From: Triangularia verruculosa
Lineage: Eukaryota; Ascomycota; Sordariomycetes; Sordariales; Podosporaceae
Direction: 5' to 3'
Length of the DNA stretch: 64,000 nucleotides
Assembly: GCA_033296885.1 (NCBI GenBank)
Contig: MU863883.1
Coordinates: 372,001 to 436,000 of the forward strand
Each line of letters starts with the position of its first letter. Positions within the stretch are counted from its first letter, which is position 1. The translations under genes were made by a program, and so were the position numbers. Below the pieces are notes generated by a model. That model made no database searches. It saw nothing but the letters and a program-made list of their open reading frames with translations, and was not told the origin of the DNA. Positions 46,701-57,698 of this stretch are shown here, piece by piece.

Positions 46701-47102
46701 AGCGGCGGACAGCAGCCGTCGATGGGACTGGGGAGAAGGGGGACGGTTAGGAGCGGTGCTGGTGCTGCAAGGCCAGGTACGAGCGATACGATGAGAAGTG
46801 GAGGGGCGGTTTACCCACCACCGGCAGGAGGAGATTTTGGGAGACAGAGGGGCATGTCTCTTGCCGGGCAGGGAGGAGGAGGCGGGGGTGGTGGTTTTGA
46901 AAACAACGGGCTGGGGATTAGAATGGATTCTGGACCGGCGGGTGGCGGCGGTTATGGACAACCGCCGCAGCCGGATCCGAGGGTTATGCAATTTGTCATG
47001 CAGCAGCAGCAGTTGAAGGAAATGGAACTGCAGAGGCAACAGCAGCAAGGGAATAGGATGGGAAGGTTGAGGACTACCAGTGGGGGAAGTCAGCCTCAGT
47101 AA
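43757..47102 (+). CDS. Ras-association and PH domain adaptor protein, 1,092 aa
   Basis: Two exons: 43757-44917 and 44985-47102 (GTAAGT...CAG, phase 0). The ATG sits in a strong ACCATGG context. The N-terminal third is disordered and basic, with a proline-rich stretch (KPLPPPPSQRPPP) and a coiled REHEVARLEAETNGILAEQ helix. A Ras-association domain starts just after the splice junction (SVTIVCKNDFVDVPINRETTAQDVL...) and is followed directly by a PH domain (GFCMQMYHQNPKRKWQKRYITL to EIARKFRSHVQAWRNW). RA-PH tandems occur in the Grb7/10/14 and Mig-10/RIAM/lamellipodin families, which link Ras-type GTPases to membranes and actin; a polarity role here is inferred. The C-terminal 450 residues are Gln/Pro/Gly-rich with several QQQ runs. 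Confidence 0.88.
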
Positions 47103-48305
47103 TGGGAAGTTGGGTTTAATGCGGATACATGACTTCTAGGTCAGCAACAGGGACATTAAAAACGGCACATGATACCCCATTAGGACGAGAGACATAAGTC
47201 CATAAGAGGCCCACACGGCAATTGTTTTTTTTTTTTTTTTTTTACTTTTTTGTTGTTCGATTTTTGGTTGTTCGATTTTTGGTTGTTCGATTTTTGGTTG
47301 TTCGATTTTTGGTTGTTCGATTTTTGGTTGGTTTTGGGGAGTTGATTTCGCTTTTGATCGAAACTGGTAATTTCGTTTTTGCTGTTTAAATGAAAGAGAG
47401 TTTGGGGTGACCTTATAAGCTCTATGTTCTTTTTTCTTTTTTCTTTTTTTGCTGATTAAGTTTTCGTTAAACTGGTTTGGTGTTTTTTCTTATTTTGACG
47501 GGCCTGATGGGGTTTCCATGGCCTACTCCGGCAACATCTTCTTCTTTTTATGTCTGTCACATTTGTATGTAATGTTGTTTGTGCATGCCTTGTATGTGTT
47601 CATGAATTTTTTTCCGGTCTGGGGAAAAGAAAAATATATCGGTATCGAGCTCACTTAATATATGGCAGGGGGGAAGGGGCCGGGGGGAGGAGAAGGGGGT
47701 TGGTTGAAAGGTGGGCCTATGAGGCAGGTTTAGGGTGAACCAACCATGAGGTGGCTGGTGAATTACCTAGGTACCTACATGAGGTATCTGGGTAAAGTAC
47801 ACTTTGATGAAGAAAAGATGATATTATCAGATGAAAACACAAGGTTTCTTGGGACAGACCGACTGTGGTCGAGAGTATAGGAAAAGATGTTGTTTTTATC
47901 CTGGCTTCCTGCTTCCTCCTTCGGGCGGACCTGTTTGTTTCGAGTTGCGTATTGTATCTTTAGAGACGCCTCTTTTCAGGAGTTCTGTTAATCTGCTGTC
48001 AAAAACGCCGCTGTTGAACACATAGTATAGCTTACATTTGGCTTTGAAAGTAAATTTAAGGACGGGTGCGTGCATAGACATTGGCTTCTAGAAATCAATT
48101 TTCACTTCAAGGTTGTTGTTTATCCTCGGAACGAGTAGCGTACTTGTATGTGATTAGGTTATATTGATTTATTATGCATTTTTTCCCATCAAGAAAGAAC
48201 CTTTATCTGACATGGCTGTCTATGCTATGCGAAAAGAAATTCCAACGCTACGCTTTTTTTTATTGCCCCCGTTCTTTCAAATCTCTTGAACTTGAACAAC
48301 AACAT
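47103..48305. other. Convergent intergenic region with T-rich tandem repeat
   Basis: About 1.2 kb between the stops of the RA-PH gene and ERG20. It holds a poly-T run (about 47225-47243), a 15-bp tandem repeat (47251-47330), and a TACCTAGGTACCTA palindromic word at 47764-47777. No coding sequence is supported. Confidence 0.5.
47251..47330 (+). repeat. 15-bp tandem repeat, about five copies
   Basis: Unit TTCGATTTTTGGTTG, with TTCGA recurring at 47256, 47271, 47286, 47301 and 47316. The copies are identical in the array core. It sits in the 3' flank of the RA-PH gene, directly after a T run, and is a minisatellite likely to vary in copy number. Confidence 0.9.
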
Positions 48306-49419
48306 TTATTTGCTGCGCTTGTAGATCTTGGCCAAGAAAGCCTCAAACACGCTCTTCTTCAACCCCTCGGCCTCGTCAATCTGGCCAATTCGCTCCCTAA
48401 TCTCGGTGACAACCTTCTCCTCGTAGTCCTGGTAGCGCTGCTCAAGCTTGAGGTCGTCATACAGCTTCTTGATGACGGCCTCCTTTGCCTTGTCCTTGCG
48501 GCCGTAGTTCTCCTCGAGGATTTTGCGCTGCTCGGGGGTGACAATGGCAATGGCCTGGTTCACGAGCCAAGAGCACTTGTTGTCCATGATGTCGGTGCCG
48601 ATCTTGCCAATGTGCTCGGGAAGGCCGAAGTTGTCGAGGTAGTCATCCTGGATCTGGAAGTACTCGCCCAGAGGGATGAGGATGGACTCGGCCTGCTTGA
48701 GGTTGGCCGGGGTGGCGATGTCAAGAAGGAGGAGGGAGAGGGCGACGGGAAGGTAGAAAGAGTAGTAGGCGGTCTTGTAGATGACGATGAAGCGGTACTT
48801 CTCCATGGAGAAGTTGTCGAGGTTGACGACCTCCTCGGGGGCGGTGAGGAGGTCGCAGAGCTGGCCCATCTCGGTCTGGAAGGTGACCTCGTGGAAGAGC
48901 TCGAGGAAGTCGACGTAGCGGGGGTGGTCGCGGAAGTATTTCTTGAGGAGGGTGTAGATGGCGGCCTCGAGCATGAAGGCGTCGTTGATGGCAACCATGC
49001 CGACGCCCTCCTGGCGGTACCAGCAGGGCTTGCCGCGGCGGGTGATGGACGAGTCCATGATGTCGTCGGAGACGAGGAAGAAGGCCTGGAGGAGCTCGGT
49101 CATCCAGCCGAGGGTGGCCGACTTGAAGTACTCATCTTCGGTGAGGGGGCGACCGAGGAGGAGAGAAACTGAATCGGGCACGGACATGCCACGGTTGCAC
49201 TTGCCGCCGACAGCATTGATCTCGAGGGACTGAAGTGAGAGAAAGTGTTAGCTGTGTTTAGTTTGGGATCTTGAAGGATTGGGCAGAGCCTACCTGCTTG
49301 TACCAAGCAAGCTCCTTCTCGGGGAGGTTGTAGGACTTGGCATGCTCAAGGAGAGCCTCCTCAAGCTTGGGGAAGACGGACTCGAATTCCTTAAGGGTGG
49401 TCTTTTGCGGCGCAGCCAT
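48306..49419 (-). CDS. ERG20: Farnesyl diphosphate synthase
   Basis: Makes farnesyl diphosphate from IPP and DMAPP/GPP, feeding sterols, ubiquinone, dolichol and protein prenylation. Two exons: 49419-49294 and 49229-48306 (GTAGGC donor, CAG acceptor), giving 349 aa, the standard size. First Asp-rich motif: FFLVSDDIMDSS (DDIMD at residues 97-101). Second: FQIQDDYLDNFG (DDYLD at 237-241). GGKCNRGMSV carries the IPP-binding lysine/arginine region, and TRRGKPCWYR follows the first motif. The C-terminus is FLAKIYKRSK, the usual basic end. The aromatic residues before the first motif (LLQAFFLVSDD) fit the chain-length determinant of a C15 enzyme. Codon use is strongly biased to C/G-ending codons, typical of a highly expressed gene. 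Confidence 0.97.
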
Positions 49420-50247
49420 CTTGTCGGTTGTTTCTAGAGTGGGAGCAAAGTATTGACCGTCGGTTAGCTTGGGCCGCTATTCTGGAGGTTCAGGAAAATA
49501 GGGGTCCAGAGGTGAGATGGCAGGCGGTTGGTTCCTTACATATACTGTAGCAAGAGAACGGAAAGGGGGCAACTGCCGATTTACTGCCTCTTTGGGTATC
49601 ACAGGAGAACAATAATAACTGACAACACAATTCTACCGATCAGGTACCACAGACGACAAAGGTGGATTTTGAACTATCGGCTGTGGACCGGGAAACAGCT
49701 GGGCCGTTACGTACTCAGCGGGTGTCTCCCCAAGGGCCCAATTTCAGGAACCCCTCCTACCCCCCTTTGTTGTGGGGCGGGCTGCGATAATTGCGATAAG
49801 AGAACCCTGACGGCCCATTTGAGCAGGCGGTGAGCTGCTTTGCTGGCAGGCAGCGGGAAGTGGGGCTAGCCCAGGGACGGGACAGGGACTGACGTCTTGG
49901 CAGCATCTGTCGTGCGCGGTGGGCGGAGAGAGACGCGTTCCTTTCAGTTGTCGTGGAGCTTGCTTGCTGGAGGGTTTTGTCATTGCCAACGGTATTACCA
50001 GAAACAAAACATCAAGCGAATATTACGACAAACCTGGGGGTTTCTTTTTCGGCTTCATAGAATTGACCACCGCTGTGCTTGATTGTCCAATCGTACCTGT
50101 TGCTGCGACGAAAGCGCCCTTCTGAAAGGGATCGACCTGATATTAATCGCACTCACTGTTATTGGAGCTCTTTGTTTAGGACATCCTAGCCAAGCCCGTT
50201 CAACACCACCCTCGTCACAGGCGGGGCACCACCCAACAACCATCATC
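49420..50247. promoter_or_regulatory. Divergent promoter region of ERG20 and CDC23
   Basis: About 830 bp head-to-head intergenic region. The ERG20-proximal 100 bp are probably its leader. No clear TATA box or sterol-response motif was identified by eye. Confidence 0.4.
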
Positions 50248-52349
50248 ATGGGCCTCTCTGCAAAGGATGCTCTGCAGCTCCGAGATACTCTGCAGATTGC
50301 AGTGGTGAAATGCTCTGAAAGATGTCTCTACCACGCTGCCAAATGGTATTTGCTCCCGGTTACCTCTTCCAAACCATGAACTAAACTTACATTCAATCTG
50401 TAGGGCGGCCGAACTTCTCGATGCGCTTCCTGTCCCAACTGCTGCCGATATTCCAAAAACAAAGGGCTTGCCAACCTCCTACATCCATCCTGCTTTCACG
50501 CCAAACCATGACCCCGTCGAAGCCGCGCTCGAGGCTCAGGAGCTCAGTCGCTATTTGCTCGCCAAATCATTGTTCGACTGCAAGGAATTCGACAGATGCG
50601 CCGCCGTTTTCCTCCCTGAATCTTCATTGGCCGACATGCTGGGAACAAAAGGGGACGGCGGCATAAGTGCAGAAGGGAGAGAAACGGCAAATCCTTCCGT
50701 TGTTCTGCCTTCGGAGAGAGTTCTACCTCAGCTCAGTCAAAAGAGTTTGTTTCTGGCGCTGTATGCCAAGGTCATCTCGGGCGAAAAGCGTAAAGAGGAG
50801 GACTCTGAAATGATCATGGGACCCCAAGACGTAGGGACGATTACGAACAAACAGCTGGTGACGGTCACTCGGTTCCTTACAAGATGGTTTGAACAACGAA
50901 AGGCTGAAGGGGCCGACCTTGCGCCTAGCCAGGGCTTCCTCGAATATCTTTACGGTATGGTCTTGGTGAAGGAGAAGAATGATGAAGCTGCCATGCACTA
51001 TCTTATCGAAAGCGTACAGCTGTTTCCCTGGAACTGGGGGGCTTGGATGGAGATTATCAACCTCATCACCAGACTTGAACAGGTATGTTAACGTCGTTCT
51101 GCTCGAGTTGGACAACTTACTCACCGGCTCATAGTTAAACAAAATTACTCCCAAACTACCACAGAACATCATGTCCTTCATCTTCCACGCCCACGTGTCG
51201 ATCAATCTGTACCAGCAAGGTGGTAATACTGCCGCTTCTCTGAACGACCTGCTGGCCGTGTTTCCAACATCCTCGTTTCTTCTGACCGACAAAGCACTGT
51301 TATATTATCACTCGAAAGACCTAATCGCAGCCGAGCAGGAGTTCAGCCAGCTACTTGGGCTGCACCCACAACGCTTGGATGCGCTTGACCACTATTCCAA
51401 CATTCTTTACGTGCTGAACCTGCGGCCAAAACTGGCTTTCCTGGCCCATCTATGCACCAGCATCGACAAGTTTCGCCCAGAATCATGTGTCGTCATCGGA
51501 AACTACTATTCCTTACTGTCTTGCCACGACAAGGCAGTGCAATACTTCCGACGAGCACTCATGTTGGATCGCTCCTGTTTGTCAGCATGGACACTGATGG
51601 GACACGAATACGTCGAACTCAAAAATACTCATGCTGCGATTGAATCCTATCGAAGGGCGGTGGATGTCAACCGGCGGGATTACCGCGCCTGGTATGGCCT
51701 TGGTCAGACTTACGAAGTGCTCGAGATGCACGCCTATGCACTGTGGTACTACAAGAAGGCCGCCGGCTTGCGTCCATGGGACGGTAAGATGTGGCAGGCG
51801 GTGGGGTCCTGCTTGCAAAAGATGGGCCGAGATCGAGATGGAATCAAGGCGCTCAAGAGAGCTCTGCTTGCGGACTCGTACTACGATTCGTCAGCGAGTA
51901 GCTTTGGGAGCACAGGGACGATTGATCGGATGACGCAGATGGATCCCGAGGTACTTCTGCAAATAGCGGTCATGTATGATCGACTGGAGGAAGAAGATGA
52001 GGCCAAGGCGTATATGGAATTATGTGTTGCCCAGGAGGATGGCGGAGTCACGAACGAACAAGGTCCGGGTCTAGGGGATTCAAGCGGCATCCGCGGTGAC
52101 AGTCCGGGATCAGATGATGGGGAGGGAGGGGGTGAAAGAGCCACAGCTGGCGAAGGGACGGGGGTCACAGTGGCAACCAGCAGAGCGCGGATGTGGTTGG
52201 CGAAATATGCTATGAGGGCGGAGGATTACGAGACGGCGAACCGTCTCGCGACGGAGCTTTGCCAGGATGGCGTCGAGGTGGAGGAGGCCAAGGCGCTCAT
52301 ACGAGAAGCGAGGTCGAGGATGGAACAGACGAGCATGATGGAGAGCTAG
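50248..52349 (+). CDS. CDC23: Anaphase-promoting complex subunit Cdc23/Apc8
   Basis: TPR scaffold of the APC/C ubiquitin ligase that drives anaphase and mitotic exit. Three exons: 50248-50345, 50404-51082 and 51135-52349, giving 663 aa. The N-terminal APC8 domain contains LRDTLQIAVVKCSERCLYHAAKWAAELL and YLLAKSLFDCKEFDRCA. The TPR array follows with typical repeats: ALDHYSNILYVL, SCVVIGNYYSLLSCHDKAVQYF, AWTLMGHEYVELKNTHAAIESY and AWYGLGQTYEVLEMHAYALWYY. These Cdc23 signatures, including the NYYSL and GHEYVELKN words, are diagnostic. The C-terminal 130 residues hold an acidic, Gly-rich insert and then a final helical repeat (WLAKYAMRAEDYETA). The alternative, another TPR APC subunit such as Cdc16 or Cdc27, fits less well. 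Confidence 0.94.
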
Positions 52350-54443
52350 AGGCGGGAGATGTCGGATCAGAAGTTCCTGGAGTTTGTCCAAGGGCTGGAG
52401 GCGAGAAATTAGCCAAGAGAATCTCGCCATGAGCCCCGGCAGCCTGTAATTGTAAGCTCCGCACTGGGGGCGAGGGGTTTCAGCCGCCAGTATGGAGAGG
52501 ACGATGCTGGTGAGGGGCCTTCGTGGCTTTGGCAAGCTGATGACCGTCAAAGTATGAGGACTTCATGGCGGTGAATACGACAAGTTTATGTATGAATGTA
52601 GATGTAAGCATCACCATTTTCATCACTATCCGGTTGGGTGGGGCCACACTATGGATACGAAGAAAACACAAATCGATACCCTGGTTAATGCTATGAGTTT
52701 ACAACAGTTTTCTTGGTACTCTACCGTGATGCAGATGATCACAACCAAGAAACTGGTGGCTGACAGCACTGGCGCTTGGGGGGGACTTTTTCGGTTGACA
52801 GTTACCTGGTAGCTTATACCACACCTCCACTTCCCCGAGAGCACCAGTTGCTTGCCTCCCGGATCTTCGCGAGCCAGGTCCTCGCACTGCGTTCAAGCTT
52901 GGTCTCGAGTTGAGACATTCTGCACTGTTTAACGCACAGTCATGAATGACCAAGAGGAGCTTCCGAAAGCTTGATGCTTGCAAGCTGACAGAACATGAGG
53001 AGGAGAGATCGAGTTGATATATTGAATGCAATGAACTCGTCACTTCCTCTTACCTCCTCATCGTTTTCTCTCCCTGGTCTGGATTAGGTTGGTGATGCGC
53101 TAAGGCCCCCTGTCTCCCGGTGTCACATCCCGAGATGTTAAATCCCCGATGCCGCCTTGGCGAGACCAGATCTACAGGTGGCAGGGTTGAGCTTGACCTT
53201 TGGTCGCCACGACAGCATCTGTTTCGTAACGAATGTGAGTTTGTGACCTAGGGCTCAGGGCGTGAACAAACGCCTAAGCCTTTCTATCAAGGTTGTCCGG
53301 TCCTCTTATCTCCAACATCCACATCCCCCCAAAGCGACAGACGCCAATCTTCCCCAACGGGAAACCAACATCCACAAAGTTACAATACCACCGGCCACCG
53401 GTACCGCTCACCGAATTCCAACCTCCGCAACGTCGACTAACCCACAGGGCCGAAAGTCTAGACCGGATCACATCCTCTTCGCCCGCGAAATTGACCTCAT
53501 GCGTAGGATGTGGTGTGATGATGCAAGCTCCGAGGCCCCCTCTCAGCCTGTAAGAGCTGGACACGACCAGCCTTTTCCCTCTCTCACCATGCATGGCTAC
53601 CAGGTACATACAGGTCAATGTTCCATGCAAGCCCAGGCACACACCAATGGCAGATGAGGCGTTCCTGGGCCTAGTGTCTCCCGCACGCACCACAGTGGGG
53701 AAGACTCCCAACCGCACACACGACCAACCACCATGCGGTTTGTATGCGCGTGTCTCTTATCTCTGGACACCTTGTGTACCGCCTAAACCTCCCGAGACGG
53801 AAAGATCTTCGGGTGTGGCTTTTTCAGGCACATCTTCCTGCTCTTCGGGGGATACCTAGATGACAAACCCTTTCACTCATCTGAAGCAGGTTGAAACTTG
53901 GATAGTGGCTGACTTTGCATACAGCCTGCTTGAAGCCCTCCTGGTTCCCCGATTATGGGCAACAGGAGCTTACGAACGAGATGGCGGGTTGTCTTCACGG
54001 CGGGGAACGCCCCTTTTGACGCCACGATGCGTGAAGAGTTGCTTTTCTTCGGCAGTTGAGTGGGGGAAGAGGATGGCTGGAGAGCCTCTGAGTTGTTCAC
54101 GGACATGGCTAGGCGAGCTAAAGGTGTGGTATAACTGAGGAGTGTCCTCGCCTCGGGATATCATGTGTTCTTGAAGTTTGGTTTCCACAATCTCCCTGGG
54201 CTCGGTTGCTTTACGGGTACAGATTGAGGCTTCCAGAACCATACCGGACTCTCACAGTGCATTTTGAAAGTGGCCTAGCTAGCTTTTCGCAACTTCAGTT
54301 TTGCTGGGGAAGTATTTGAGTTCGAATTAAGCTCTCGTTTATCTTAGGTCTGTCTATAAAAAGGCTCTAGATTCCCCCCAAATCGATCCTCTCTTTCTTC
54401 TTGACCACCACATCTCGTCCTTCGACACCCTCTACCGGCAACA
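52350..54443. other. Intergenic region, no gene seen
   Basis: About 2.1 kb. Open frames at 53262-53657 and 53274-53717 overlap on opposite strands and neither has a recognisable domain. The last 200 bp form the promoter of the secreted protein gene. No transposon remnant was recognised. Confidence 0.45.
54355..54364 (+). promoter_or_regulatory. TATA box of the secreted-protein gene
   Basis: TATAAAAAGG lies 80-89 bases before the ATG at 54444. It is the clearest TATA element in the window and fits a regulated or strongly expressed gene. A C/T-rich start region (CTCTCTTTCTTCTTGACC) follows it. Confidence 0.6.
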
Positions 54444-55523
54444 ATGAAGTTCTTGGGCCTCCTCTCGGCCCTGGCCTGGCTCGGCACCGCCTTTGCCGAG
54501 CCCAAAGTCACCTTCATCAACCAAGACGGCAAGCACCGCACTATCGTCTTCACCCCCAGCGTGCCACACAAGCAGATCAAGCCTGTCCGTGTCCCCGCCC
54601 ACCAGGAGGTCACCGTCGGCTTCCCCCACGGCTGGATTGGCAACTGGTGGTCCGTCACTGACGGCAAGGAATGGGTGCCCGGCATGCTCGGCGAGGTCAC
54701 CTTCAACGGCTACATGGGTCTGACCTACTTTGACGTCTCCGCCATCGTCAACAACAAGGACACCAACGGCGTCAAGATGATGTGGCCCTACAAGTCCGCC
54801 TGGCCCACCTCGGGCTGTGACAAATTTTCTTGCGGCAACGAGTACACCTTCCCTGACGAGGTCCAGACCAAGACCACTGACGAGGATCACTTGATGTGCA
54901 GTCTGGGTGATGGCGTCAGTCCCGTGTATCCTCGGGGCGGTAAGAAGCGGGAGGAGTGGGGGAAGAAGGAGGAGCAGAAGGAGGAAAAGGAAGAGGAGGA
55001 GGTTGTCGTCGTGAAGCCCTCTCCCACTCCCAAGCCCTCCGCTAAGCCCTCCCCTTCCAAGGTGGCTGCTGTCTCCGCTTCTGCTTCTGCCTCTGTCTCT
55101 GCCTCTGCCTCTGCCTCTGCCAGCGCCACCCCTTCGTCCCCCGCCAAGCAAGAGGAAGGGTTCACCGCGCCCAACTGGTTCGACGGCTCCAGCGGCGACG
55201 ACGACGAGCAGTACTGGAAGAGCCGCCATCGCTACGGCAAGGCCTACCGCTACTACCGGCCCGGCAACCTCGGCGAGTGGGTCGACATCCTCGACGACTC
55301 GGGCGAGCACATCTCGTACAACAGAATCCCCTGGGACAACATCAACTGGGACGCCATCAAGTGGGATAAGGTCGACTGGGACGAGCTCGACTTCACCGAG
55401 AAGAACTACTGGGACTGGCTGTTCCTCGAGGCGCCCCGCAGGCCGAGATACCAGCGGTGGAGGGGGCTGTTTTACAACCCTCGCCCTGGTTGGGGGAGAT
55501 ATCAACCCCTTAACGCGGAGTAA
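54444..55523 (+). CDS. Secreted protein of the fungal 'DNase1-like' annotation group, with WD pentad repeats
   Basis: Intronless, 359 aa. A clear signal peptide (MKFLGLLSALAWLGTAFA, likely cut after AFA) precedes a conserved domain: VTFINQDGKHRTIVFTPS, VTVGFPHGWIGNWWSV, GMLGEVTFNGYMGLTYFDVSAIVN and DEVQTKT, with paired cysteines (SGCDKFSC; LMC). I recall this domain from filamentous-fungal proteins annotated 'DNase1 protein'; I see no nuclease catalytic residues, so that name should not be read as a function. A Lys/Glu-rich segment and a Ser/Ala/Pro linker (coded 55021-55140) look like a cell-wall spacer. The C-terminal part has four WDxxx pentads (residues 297-316) and an aromatic end. There is no GPI signal. 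A TATA box lies 80 bp upstream. Confidence 0.82.
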   Translation: MKFLGLLSALAWLGTAFAEPKVTFINQDGKHRTIVFTPSVPHKQIKPVRVPAHQEVTVGFPHGWIGNWWSVTDGKEWVPGMLGEVTFNGYMGLTYFDVSAIVNNKDTNGVKMMWPYKSAWPTSGCDKFSCGNEYTFPDEVQTKTTDEDHLMCSLGDGVSPVYPRGGKKREEWGKKEEQKEEKEEEEVVVVKPSPTPKPSAKPSPSKVAAVSASASASVSASASASASATPSSPAKQEEGFTAPNWFDGSSGDDDEQYWKSRHRYGKAYRYYRPGNLGEWVDILDDSGEHISYNRIPWDNINWDAIKWDKVDWDELDFTEKNYWDWLFLEAPRRPRYQRWRGLFYNPRPGWGRYQPLNAE

Positions 55524-56171
55524 AAGGGGTAAAAGCACTCCGAGATATCAGGTCAATCCTTTTGCTTTTCCTTTTTTTTCTTTGTGATGATTTTTATGTA
55601 TTCATGATAATGGGTTTACAGAAAATGGGAAAAATAACAGCACAAAAAAGGACTCGGTTATGCTCTGTGAAGAATGAAACGTTTAAACGTTCTTTCACGC
55701 CCCCAAGAGATCAGGATAATGTTTTCCATGACACGATGTTGATGTGTATACCCCCCCTCCCTTTCTCCCCTAGCGTTTTTTATCTTTGAGAGAGGCAAAA
55801 GGAAGACAGAAGCAAAGGGAAAAAAATGAGTTTTTGAAAATACGGGAAACCGGACATGGAAGGGAGTCATGAGATCCTTTTTTTATGATATCATGGAGGA
55901 TTTTTACGTGTGATGAATGTCCTTTCTTTCTCCTATTTTCTCTTTCTTCTTCGAGGACTGGCTGGTGTTTGAGAGGAGGGGGGGGGGGCGGGTGGAGCTT
56001 ACCAAAAAAAAAAAAAAAAAAGACGTGGTTTTTGGTAGGGATGGTTGGGGGGGCGGGAGGTGGCGTTTGGCGTTCGTTGGCGTTACAGGTTGGCTTCTTT
56101 CAGGAGTGTCTGGGAGGTTTGATTTTAGGTGCCTTGATAGAAAAAAAGAAAAGCAAAAGAAATAGGGTGGC

Positions 56172-56228
56172 TGCTTTGGATAGGTGGGTGGGTGGGTTGC
56201 TTTGGATAGGTGGGTGGGTGGGTTGCTT
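56172..56228 (+). repeat. 26-bp G-rich direct repeat
   Basis: The unit GCTTTGGATAGGTGGGTG plus GGTGGGTT occurs twice in tandem (56172-56197 and 56198-56223), followed by a partial third copy. The GGTGGGTGGG core is G-quadruplex-capable on the plus strand. Confidence 0.8.
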
Positions 56229-56379
56229 TGGGAGTTGAGGACTTTCTGGTGGCGGCGTCTGGCGTTCGGGGGAGGGCTTTTCTGCTTGTTTTCCAGAACT
56301 GCAGTCCCCTGGCTTACTAGAGCCGGGTAGATAAGTTCAGTACACGGAGGGAGGCGGTATCTTTCCCAGGGGGGTGGAA

Positions 56380-56462
56380 GGAAGGGGAGGAAGGGGAGGA
56401 AGGGGAGGAAGGGGAGGAAGGGGAGGAAGGGGAGGAAGGGGAGGAAGGGGAGGAAGGGGAGG
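56380..56462 (+). repeat. 9-bp G-rich tandem repeat, about nine copies
   Basis: Near-perfect repeats of GAAGGGGAG. GGGG tracts recur every nine bases, a classic G-quadruplex-forming layout. The minus-strand translation (LPFLPF...) is an artefact of the repeat, not a protein. Confidence 0.9.
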
Positions 56463-57698
56463 GTCGGAGGGTTGGAGTGTGGAGTTTCGCGAGTTTGTTG
56501 GTTTCTGGGACATCGATAGCTGGAATACTGGTCGAAGCTGTTTTTTGATTCCTGGCTCACAGAAAGGGGGATGTGATTGCCTTGCTGCACCTTGGTGGCC
56601 CGGAATAAACACCAAAACAAAAAAAACAGATTGACACAAAGTATCGTGGCCTAGCACAGAAGATAGCTACAGATATCTAAAAAGAAAAATGAAAGAAATA
56701 GCCTCCTAGGAACAAATTTCACCGAGGGCTTTGCCAGTTACTGAAAACTGCCCTGTCTATTTTTCGTGGAGTATTTCCGCGCCTCGGTGTGTTAAGAAGC
56801 CTGTTTTTATGACAGTTGTAGCCGAATCCTCCTCTTTCAGTTAAGATGGTTTTAATTTTCTCACCTTGCTATTCAGCAGGAGAGGGTGCCCAGTTAGGTA
56901 GTCGGGTTACTAGGCACAGGAAGGGGGCTTAGTCTTGGGTGATTAGAGACTCCTTACATTGGCGAAGCAATCGAATCATTACTAAGGCGGTAAAGTCATA
57001 ATAAAAAGTACGTATGTAATGAATACCTTACACTACTTGACAAAAGCTCACTGGCGGTAACCATCTGTGGTTCTTAGACCGTTCCTCAACCATCAACCAG
57101 CCACCTGAAAGCAGTGATCTTGTCCTGTCTCTTTGTTTCATAGGCCCAATAAAAGAAAGAAATGACGGAAAAGAGGGTGATGGTGACCGACGTCCCTATT
57201 TCTCCTGCAACAATAAAGAACGAAGCAAAACCATCGAAAACTGTTTGTTTGTGTGAGATGCCGTGTAAAAAGAGGTTGTCGGTGTAAATCATAGAAAACC
57301 GCATATCTATCTATTCCTTGCCGGCAGCCGATCCATCTCCCGCATAGCAGAGGAAATCAAATGAGAGAAACCCACTGCCAATCATCATTTCTCCCCAATC
57401 CTGAAGGCCTCTCTCTCTTGCCATGTCATGTTCCAGTCTGTTGTTAATAGGCTTTCCAGACCATCCCACCTTGTCGTTTTCCACCATTGCCCATACCATA
57501 AACGCAAAGAAATTAAAAGCAAACCGAAGCAACCCCTGGTGTTCCCATTACGCCAACCCTCCAGATGCCTCTTTCATCTCCAACCGAAACGCACGTTGAG
57601 GTGTTACCAGCCCTCATTGAAAGCAAAACGAAAAATCATGGCCACCAAGCAGAAATTAAAAAGGACAGGAAAGAAATAGAGGAGGGCATCACTTCTGC

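Larger units (their letters stand above)
55524..57698. other. Convergent repeat-rich intergenic region, no gene seen
   Basis: About 2.2 kb between the stop of the secreted-protein gene and that of the FHA gene. It holds a 17-base A run (near 56003-56021), a 26-bp direct repeat and a 9-bp G-rich array, listed separately. Minus-strand frames at 57086-57532 lack domains. The overall look is of two 3' flanks with simple repeats. Confidence 0.5.

Noticed and set aside
6852..52349. A ubiquitin gene cluster (pseudo-USP, Cdc34, CaaX deubiquitinase, Apc8)
   Set aside because: The genes are scattered over 45 kb on both strands with unrelated genes between them; no shared promoter element is seen.
53262..53717. 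Overlapping frames on both strands near 53.5 kb
   Set aside because: Mutually overlapping, no domain, no splice-consistent extension.
43757..55523. Secondary-metabolite cluster around farnesyl diphosphate synthase
   Set aside because: No terpene cyclase, P450, PKS or NRPS nearby; the synthase has the standard C15 housekeeping form.
55904..56657. Minus-strand frames with LPFLPF repeats
   Set aside because: The peptide repeat is a direct product of the 9-bp DNA array; the frames have no domain outside it and lie in a 3' flank.
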